DNA from: Rudanella sp.
GTDB lineage: Bacteria > Bacteroidota > Bacteroidia > Cytophagales > Spirosomataceae
Length of the DNA stretch: 6,256 nt
Direction of reading: 5' to 3'
NCBI GenBank assembly: GCA_026785985.1
Contig: JAJAYX010000200.1
Location: 1-6,256, forward strand
A program made the position numbers and the translations under genes. Shown piece by piece: positions 1 to 6,256 of this stretch. The notes beneath the pieces were generated by a model that saw only the letters and a list, made by a program, of their open reading frames with translations, was not told the DNA's origin and made no database searches. The first letter of the stretch is position 1. Each line of letters starts with the position of its first letter.

Positions 1-1867
<1,867 letters not shown>

Positions 1868-2815
1868 ATGATAATCCGCTTCATTCTTTTCGTTTCGGTT
1901 TTAACGCTAACCTTCACCACAACCGAGGGCCAAAACCGCCGACGTACTACCAGCCAGGCCCCGGTCAACAATGGGCCAATTCCGGTGGTGACGGCTCCCG
2001 AAACGCGCCTGCTCGAAAGTCTTCAGTTTGGAAGTTCGCTGCTCAATCAAACAATGCGCTACTCGGTCTATCTGCCCCCCGATTATTACACGTCCAACCG
2101 CCGTTACCCGGTGGTCTATTTGCTCCACGGTTATGGCGACGATGAGACAAGCTGGATTCAGTTTGGCGAGGCCGACCTCATTGCCGATGCCGGCATCAAA
2201 GCGGGTCAGTTACCCCCCATGATCCTTGTGATGCCCGACGGAGGCAAAAGCTTCTATGTCAATGATTACCAGAGCAAAGTACGGTACGAGGACATGTTTA
2301 CCCAGGAGTTCATTCCGCACATAGATGCCACCTTTCGAACCCGCATCGGGCGCGGGTTTCGGGCCATTTCGGGCTTGTCGATGGGCGGTTTTGGGTCGTT
2401 GGTGCTGGCCATGCACCACCCCGACCTGTTCGGGTCGTGTGCGGCTCTGAGCGGATCGGCCCGCACCGACGAGATGGTTATTGCTATTCCCGACGAACGT
2501 TATAACCAGGTTTTCGCGCCCGTTTTCAGCGGCCCCGTCACAGGACAGGATAGGCTGACGCTGACCTGGAAACGCAACAGCCCGATTACATTAGCCAAAT
2601 CGGCCCCGGAAGGCGACCTCAAAAAAGTCCGTTGGTATATCGACTGTGGCGACGACGATGCGTTATCTGCCGGGAATGCCCTGCTTCACATCGCCCTCAC
2701 CGAACGCGATATTCCGCACGAGTACCGCTCCCGCGACGGTTCCCACGATTGGACTTACTGGCGCACGGGTTTGCCCGATGCGTTGAAATTCATGAGCCAA
2801 AGTTTTAACAGGTAA
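1868..2815 (+). CDS. Secreted alpha/beta-hydrolase esterase (CE1 / esterase D-like)
   Basis: This is a 315-residue serine esterase of the group covering CE1 acetyl-xylan/feruloyl esterases and esterase-D-like hydrolases. It probably removes acyl or feruloyl groups from polysaccharide side chains in the periplasm or outside. Residues 1-22 (MIIRFILFVSVLTLTFTTTEGQ) form an export signal. Then come RYSVYLPPDYY, the oxyanion-hole segment YLLHGYGDDETSW (HG at about 87-88), the nucleophile elbow GLSMGG with Ser171, the acid segment DCGDDDAL (probably Asp264), and GSHDWTYW with catalytic His293. All triad elements are present in order. I chose ATG 1868 because it puts the signal peptide at the N-terminus. 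An in-frame GTG at 1814 and ATG at 1823 would add 18 or 15 mostly polar residues and are less likely. The stop lies 3 bp before coaX, so the two are probably cotranscribed. The secreted beta-galactosidase divergent to it fits a role in hemicellulose or pectin breakdown. The exact substrate cannot be read from the sequence. Confidence 0.88.
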   Translation: MIIRFILFVSVLTLTFTTTEGQNRRRTTSQAPVNNGPIPVVTAPETRLLESLQFGSSLLNQTMRYSVYLPPDYYTSNRRYPVVYLLHGYGDDETSWIQFGEADLIADAGIKAGQLPPMILVMPDGGKSFYVNDYQSKVRYEDMFTQEFIPHIDATFRTRIGRGFRAISGLSMGGFGSLVLAMHHPDLFGSCAALSGSARTDEMVIAIPDERYNQVFAPVFSGPVTGQDRLTLTWKRNSPITLAKSAPEGDLKKVRWYIDCGDDDALSAGNALLHIALTERDIPHEYRSRDGSHDWTYWRTGLPDALKFMSQSFNR

Positions 2816-2818
2816 ACA

Positions 2819-3610
2819 ATGACCCTCGCTATTGACATTGGGAATACCGATGCCGTTTTCGGCCTGTTCGAGCAGGATACACTGCTTCATGTGTGGCGCA
2901 CACCCGCCCGAAAAGATGCCGCTGCCGCTCATTATGAAGCCACGCTTCGGTTGTGGCTGCTCGAAGCCGATGTCCCATTGAGTGCCATTCAAAAGGCGGT
3001 TTTGTGTAGTGTTGTCCCCGACCTCACACCCATGTTCCGCGCCATGCTGACGGAGTTGTTCGGCAAAGACCCCGTTGTGGTTGGCCCAGCTATTTACCCG
3101 GCTCTGCCACTCGACATTGTAAGTCCCTACGAAATTGGGGGCGATTTGGTCGCCAACGCACTGGCGGCTTACACCCGGTTTGGCCGCAACTGCCTGATTG
3201 TTGATTTCGGCACAGCTCTGACGTTTACGGCCGTGTCGGCAACGGGCGAAATGCTGGGTGTGGCTATTGCACCGGGTCTGAAAACCGCTATTCGCGCCTT
3301 GTTTTCCAATACGGCCCAACTCCCCGAAGTCCCGCTGGAACTACCTGCTTCGGCCCTCGGCCAAAACACTACCCACGCGATTCAGGCGGGTATTATGCTC
3401 GGTTACGAAGGACTTGTGCGCTCGATGATTGCCCGCATCCGCGCCGAACTCAACAATGACTGCTTCGTGATTGGCACAGGCGGCCTTGTCCATACTATCT
3501 CGACCCTGCAAGCTGATTTCGATGAAGTTGTTCCCAACCTCACGCTCACCGGCGTTAAACTAATCGGGGAACGGGTAAGTATGGTGGGCCAGATCGCCGA
3601 ACCGTTATAA
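2819..3610 (+). CDS. coaX: Type III pantothenate kinase
   Basis: CoaX phosphorylates pantothenate with ATP to 4'-phosphopantothenate, the first step of coenzyme A synthesis, in the cytoplasm. The 263-residue length is normal for the family. It belongs to the ASKHA (acetate kinase/hsp70/actin) superfamily: the N-terminal phosphate loop is DIGNT (residues 6-10), the second phosphate motif is DFGTALT (129-135), and the C-terminal nucleotide motif is TGG (220-222). The conserved aspartate lies in PYEIGGDLVANA (D109), and APGL (151-154) and the LGQNTTHAIQAG stretch (180-191) also match the family. The motif normally written GxDR reads GGDL here, so Leu110 stands where Arg is usual. Start ATG 2819 follows a modest Shine-Dalgarno (ACAGG, 2808-2812) that overlaps the end of the esterase gene, with a 6-nt spacer. 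The 3-bp intergenic gap points to translational and transcriptional coupling. Transcription ends at the hairpin 15 bp downstream. Confidence 0.95.
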   Translation: MTLAIDIGNTDAVFGLFEQDTLLHVWRTPARKDAAAAHYEATLRLWLLEADVPLSAIQKAVLCSVVPDLTPMFRAMLTELFGKDPVVVGPAIYPALPLDIVSPYEIGGDLVANALAAYTRFGRNCLIVDFGTALTFTAVSATGEMLGVAIAPGLKTAIRALFSNTAQLPEVPLELPASALGQNTTHAIQAGIMLGYEGLVRSMIARIRAELNNDCFVIGTGGLVHTISTLQADFDEVVPNLTLTGVKLIGERVSMVGQIAEPL

Positions 3611-3625
3611 TCCGGTTCACCCTAT

Positions 3626-3673
3626 TTAACCAAAACAGCCCCGGCCAGTTGTGGCCGGGGCTGTTTTGGTTAA
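3626..3673. terminator. Bidirectional intrinsic terminator between coaX and the repeat protein gene
   Basis: This is a perfect 22-bp inverted repeat: arms 3626-3647 and 3652-3673, loop GTTG at 3648-3651. The core stem (3636-3647 with 3652-3663) is very GC-rich. It is flanked on the left by AACCAAAA and on the right by TTTTGGTT, so each transcript would have a GC hairpin followed by a U-rich tract. It sits in the 77-bp gap between coaX (stop at 3610) and the minus-strand gene (stop at 3688-3690). It can therefore end both converging transcripts. Confidence 0.92.
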
Positions 3674-3687
3674 TCGCTACTACCTGC

Positions 3688-6256
3688 TTAATCAATCTTC
3701 AACAGTCGGATTGTATTGGCCCGTGTTGGCGTTGCTGCCCGGAGCAGCAGGATGCCGACAGACTGAGTGCTAACATCGAACCGGAAGCGTTCTTCAGCAC
3801 CGGTCCGCTCGCGATGCTGCTGACCGAGAATCCGGCCTTGTGCATCGGTTAGCAACACCTGAACAGCTTCACCAGCCACGCCCGTCACCGATACGTCAAC
3901 CACACCGTTAGCAATTGGGTTGCCGCCAATGGCCACAATGCCAATTGGTTGCGCGTTTATTTCGGTAGCCATCCGGCCCGTTCCCGATGCACTGACCACA
4001 ATGCCCAGGGTTCCACTGGCCGACTGCCCCACTGTGCTCGTGCCACTGGTGCCGGTTCCCGACGTGCCGCTCGTGCTACTGGCCGTAATAACAACCGTGT
4101 TGCTGCCCGCTGTTGTTGGGGTTCCCGAAATAGCCCCCGTTGCTGCATTGATACTCAGACCAGCCGGTAGGCCGGTGGCTGCGTAGGTCAGCGTTTGGCC
4201 TGTTGGGCCGGTAAAGGCTCCTGTTGGGAGCGTATAGCTGAATCCCCGACCTGCAACAACCGTTGCCGAAACCAGTGATCCGCTGAACGTTACCCCAGTT
4301 GTACCCGTGCCACTGATGCCGGTCGTGCTGGTGCCGCTCGTTACGGAACTGCTGATCGTAATGCCCAATGTTCCACTTGCCGACTGCCCTACCGTAATAC
4401 TTCCCGATGTGCCAGTGGTGCTGCTGCCGCTCGTTGCGGTTGAACTTGTGGCTCTGATGACCACCGTGTTGCTGCCTGCAGTAGTGGGCGTTCCTGTAAT
4501 CGCGCCGGTTGCGGCATTGATTGTCAGGCCCGTTGGTAAGCCGGTAGCTGCATACGTCAGCGTTTGGCCCGTTGGCCCGGTAAAGGCTCCGGTAGGCAGG
4601 GTATAATTGAACGCCTGACCAACCGTACCCGTAGCCGACACCAGCGAACCACTGAACGTTACCCCAGTTGTACCCGTACCGCTGATGCCAGTGGTGCTGG
4701 TGCCACTCGTTACCGAACTGCTGATGGTAATACCCAGGGTTCCACTGGCCGACAAATTAGCCGTGTTGGTAGCCGTGAGCGTTACCGAACTCGTTCCCGA
4801 TGCCGATGGCGTACCTGTGATGGCCCCTGTTGCGCCGTTGATACTCAGACCCGTTGGCAGGCCGGTTGCGGCATACGACAGCGACTGACCCCCATTGGCA
4901 AAAGCGTTGGCTGGCAGCGTGTAGCTAAACGCCTGACCAACCGTACCTGTTGCCGACACCAGCGAGCCGCTGAACGTAGGCGCACCGATAATGCTGATTC
5001 CCAGCGTTGTACTGGCCGACAAACTGCCCGTATCCGTAGCCCGGATTGTTACGGTGCTGTTACCCGCCGTAGTTGGCGTTCCCGTAATGGCACCCGTACC
5101 TGCATTCAGACTCAGGCCTGCCGGTAAGCCCGTCGCCGTGTAGGTCAGGGTTTGGCCGTTGGCATCGGTGAAACCGCCCGTTGGCAGCGTGTAACTGAAT
5201 GCCGAACCCACCGTAGCCGAAGCGGAGGCCAGTGTTCCGCTGAAAGTCGGAGCCGTGTTGGCGTTGATGGTAATCGTCAGCGGTGCGCCCACCGATGCAC
5301 TCCCGGTGTCGGTAGCCGTGATTGTTACCGAACTAACCCCCGATACCGATGGTGTTCCCGTGATGGTTCCCGTACTGGCATTCAGGCTCAAACCCGCTGG
5401 CAAACCCGTGGCGGAGTAACTGATGCTTTGTGCGTCGGCATCGGTAAAAGTATTGGCCGGGATAGTGTAGCTGAACGCCGACCCAACCACGCCCGTTGCC
5501 GACACGAGGGTGTTACTAACAACAGGAGCGCGGTTGGCATTAATGGTGAATCCCAGTGTTCCTGTGGCCGACAACCCGCCCGTGTCAGTCGCCGTAAGCG
5601 TAGCCGAACTGGTTCCTGATGTCGATGGCGCACCAGTAATGGCCCCGGTTATCCGGTTCAGGCTCAGTCCCGCTGGCAAACCCGTCGCCGAATACGTCAG
5701 CGATTGGCCCACGTTGGGATCGGTGAAGGCCGTCGTCGGGAGGGTATATGTAATAGCTGATCCCACCGTTCCCGTTACCGAGGCAACGCTTCCGCTAAAT
5801 ACGGGAGTCTGATTTGGCACAACCGACAGGCCCAGCAAACCCGTTGCGGACAATCCGCCCGCATCCGCAGCCGTGAGGATGAGCGAGTTGGTGCTGGTGG
5901 TTGCTGCCGTACCCGTGATGCCCCCCGTTGTGGGGTTGAGTGTCAGGCCCGTTGGCAAACCGACAACAGCGTACGTCAATAGCTGACCCGTGTTGGGGTC
6001 TGTAAAAGACCCCGTTGGCAGCGTGTAGCTGAACGGCACACCCGCAATGGCCGTGGCCGATACCAGCGACCCGCTGAAGGTTGGGGCCAGGTTGGGCGTA
6101 ACGAAAATACCCAGCACCGAACTGGCCGACAAACCACCCGTGTCGGTCGCCGTGAGCGTTACCGAACTGGTTCCGGTGGCCGATGGTGTCCCCGTAATGA
6201 CCCCAGTAGCCGTGTTCAGGCTCAAGCCCGTTGGCAACCCAATAACCGCGTAGGCC
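3688..6256 (-). CDS. Large secreted putative-Ig (He_PIG) repeat protein with T9SS-like C-terminus, N-terminus beyond right edge
   Basis: The frame is open from the right edge to a TAA at 3690-3688, giving 855 residues with no start inside the window; the first in-frame TTG (6237) is just repeat sequence. One partial and seven complete repeats of about 90-123 residues are seen. Each runs FSGSLVSATGTVG...FSYTLP...F(T/A)...GQ.LTY.ATGLPxGLSxN..TGxITGTP..(S/A)G....T..AT, the hallmark of the putative-Ig (He_PIG, cadherin-like) beta-sandwich family. The last 94 residues form a probable type IX secretion sorting domain. The 761 repeat residues show no Cys, Trp, Lys, Glu or His, a composition typical of extracellular adhesive stalks. 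Repeats 1-4 keep Asp in FTD(P/A) and in the TDTG-type loop; repeats 5-7 lack all acidic residues, and 6 and 7 carry Ser/Thr/Gly-rich inserts. The role is inferred to be a cell-surface adhesin or filamentous spacer. An N-terminal catalytic or binding domain could lie upstream, out of view. Confidence 0.88.
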   Translation of the reverse strand, partial: AYAVIGLPTGLSLNTATGVITGTPSATGTSSVTLTATDTGGLSASSVLGIFVTPNLAPTFSGSLVSATAIAGVPFSYTLPTGSFTDPNTGQLLTYAVVGLPTGLTLNPTTGGITGTAATTSTNSLILTAADAGGLSATGLLGLSVVPNQTPVFSGSVASVTGTVGSAITYTLPTTAFTDPNVGQSLTYSATGLPAGLSLNRITGAITGAPSTSGTSSATLTATDTGGLSATGTLGFTINANRAPVVSNTLVSATGVVGSAFSYTIPANTFTDADAQSISYSATGLPAGLSLNASTGTITGTPSVSGVSSVTITATDTGSASVGAPLTITINANTAPTFSGTLASASATVGSAFSYTLPTGGFTDANGQTLTYTATGLPAGLSLNAGTGAITGTPTTAGNSTVTIRATDTGSLSASTTLGISIIGAPTFSGSLVSATGTVGQAFSYTLPANAFANGGQSLSYAATGLPTGLSINGATGAITGTPSASGTSSVTLTATNTANLSASGTLGITISSSVTSGTSTTGISGTGTTGVTFSGSLVSATGTVGQAFNYTLPTGAFTGPTGQTLTYAATGLPTGLTINAATGAITGTPTTAGSNTVVIRATSSTATSGSSTTGTSGSITVGQSASGTLGITISSSVTSGTSTTGISGTGTTGVTFSGSLVSATVVAGRGFSYTLPTGAFTGPTGQTLTYAATGLPAGLSINAATGAISGTPTTAGSNTVVITASSTSGTSGTGTSGTSTVGQSASGTLGIVVSASGTGRMATEINAQPIGIVAIGGNPIANGVVDVSVTGVAGEAVQVLLTDAQGRILGQQHRERTGAEERFRFDVSTQSVGILLLRAATPTRANTIRLLKID
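3691..3972 (-). other. Probable T9SS C-terminal sorting domain of the repeat protein
   Basis: The final 94 residues differ sharply in composition from the repeats (they contain Glu, His, Lys and several Arg). They contain GNPIANGVVDVSV, then VQVLLTDAQGRIL, then FRFDVSTQSVGILLLRAATP, and end in IRLLKID. This order (NP..G.v.v, then l.D..Gr, then f.ldvs....G.lllr, then a basic C-terminus) matches the beta-sandwich sorting domains of T9SS cargo in Bacteroidota. Such domains guide the protein across the outer membrane and are cut off or anchored at the surface. The match is by motif reading, not by a profile search. No T9SS machinery gene lies in the window. Confidence 0.7.
4283..4384 (-). repeat. 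Near-identical direct repeat, copy A (R6/R7 junction linker)
   Basis: This encodes the end of R6, the Ser/Thr/Gly linker SSSVTSGTSTTGISGTGTTG, and the first residues of R7. It aligns without gaps to copy B at 4652-4753, offset 369 bp (the length of R6). By eye there are about 11 differences in 102 bases, and the stretch 4283-4308 is identical to 4652-4677. The encoded linker is identical in both copies. Confidence 0.85.
4652..4753 (-). repeat. Near-identical direct repeat, copy B (R5/R6 junction linker)
   Basis: Partner of 4283-4384. It encodes the end of R5 (SASGTLGITI), the same Ser/Thr/Gly linker, and the start of R6. Homology continues leftward on the plus strand into the R6 body, which pairs with the R7 body at the same 369-bp offset. 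This indicates duplication of a whole repeat plus linker rather than of the linker alone. Confidence 0.85.

Larger units (their letters stand above)
3973..6256 (-). repeat. Tandem putative-Ig repeat array (one partial plus seven complete units)
   Basis: Unit boundaries are placed at the P/V-T/V-F-S-G start of each repeat. In protein order they are: R0 partial 6085-6256 (57 aa), R1 5806-6084 (93 aa), R2 5527-5805 (93 aa), R3 5251-5526 (92 aa), R4 4981-5250 (90 aa), R5 4663-4980 (106 aa), R6 4294-4662 (123 aa), R7 3973-4293 (107 aa). R1-R4 are regular in length and joined by short N-(L/Q/R/T)-(A/T) linkers. R5-R7 grow longer through linker and loop additions. R6 and R7 are the most alike in DNA and protein, suggesting recent expansion at the C-terminal end of the array. 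Confidence 0.9.

Noticed and set aside
2663..3319. Minus-strand open frame of 218 codons opposite the esterase end and coaX
   Set aside because: It covers the junction of two well-supported plus-strand genes and its translation has no family features.
4564..5127. Plus-strand open frames (187 codons and several shorter ones) across the repeat region
   Set aside because: They mirror the Ig repeats: their periodic Arg- or Val/Pro-rich translations arise from the repeated DNA of the minus-strand gene.
6235..6237. TTG at 6237 as the start of the repeat protein
   Set aside because: It lies inside the G-L-P-T-G-L motif of a repeat, and the frame stays open upstream as A-Y-A-V-I-G, so the true start is beyond the window.
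3973..6256. CRISPR-like or noncoding tandem repeat array
   Set aside because: The periodicity (about 270-370 bp) is that of protein domains, with imperfect copies and codon-level variation in one open frame.

Overview
The window looks like chromosomal DNA from a Gram-negative Bacteroidota bacterium, most likely of the Cytophagales (Spirosoma/Fibrella-type relatives). Three points support this: a C-terminal domain resembling a type IX secretion (T9SS) sorting signal, secreted carbohydrate-active enzymes, and start codons without strong Shine-Dalgarno sequences. The family-level placement is inference. No RNA gene, insertion sequence, integrase, CRISPR array or origin was seen.

Layout. (1) Positions 1-1787, minus strand: the N-terminal 595 codons of an exported GH2 beta-galactosidase, cut by the left edge just after the catalytic nucleophile region. 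(2) Positions 1788-1867: an 80-bp divergent intergenic region. (3) Positions 1868-2815, plus strand: an exported alpha/beta-hydrolase esterase of the CE1/esterase-D type. After a 3-bp gap comes coaX (2819-3610), a type III pantothenate kinase. (4) Positions 3611-3687: a convergent gap filled by a near-ideal bidirectional intrinsic terminator (22-bp perfect stem, 4-nt loop). (5) Positions 3688-6256, minus strand: the C-terminal 855 residues of a very large surface or secreted protein. It is a tandem array of putative-Ig (He_PIG/cadherin-like) repeats followed by a probable T9SS sorting domain. Its N-terminus lies beyond the right edge.

How the genes relate. The beta-galactosidase and esterase are both predicted to act outside the cytoplasm and share a divergent control region, which fits a small plant- or algal-polysaccharide utilisation context. 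CoaX is a housekeeping coenzyme A enzyme that appears to ride on the esterase transcript. The repeat protein is an independent convergent unit, probably an adhesin or cell-surface stalk.

The most notable signal is in the repeat protein. Its last three repeats (336 residues) contain no Asp or Glu at all, whereas the upstream repeats each keep Asp at fixed positions. Two of these three carry Ser/Thr/Gly-rich inserts, and parts of the DNA are recent near-duplicates. I found nothing that clearly amounts to a new multi-gene system.
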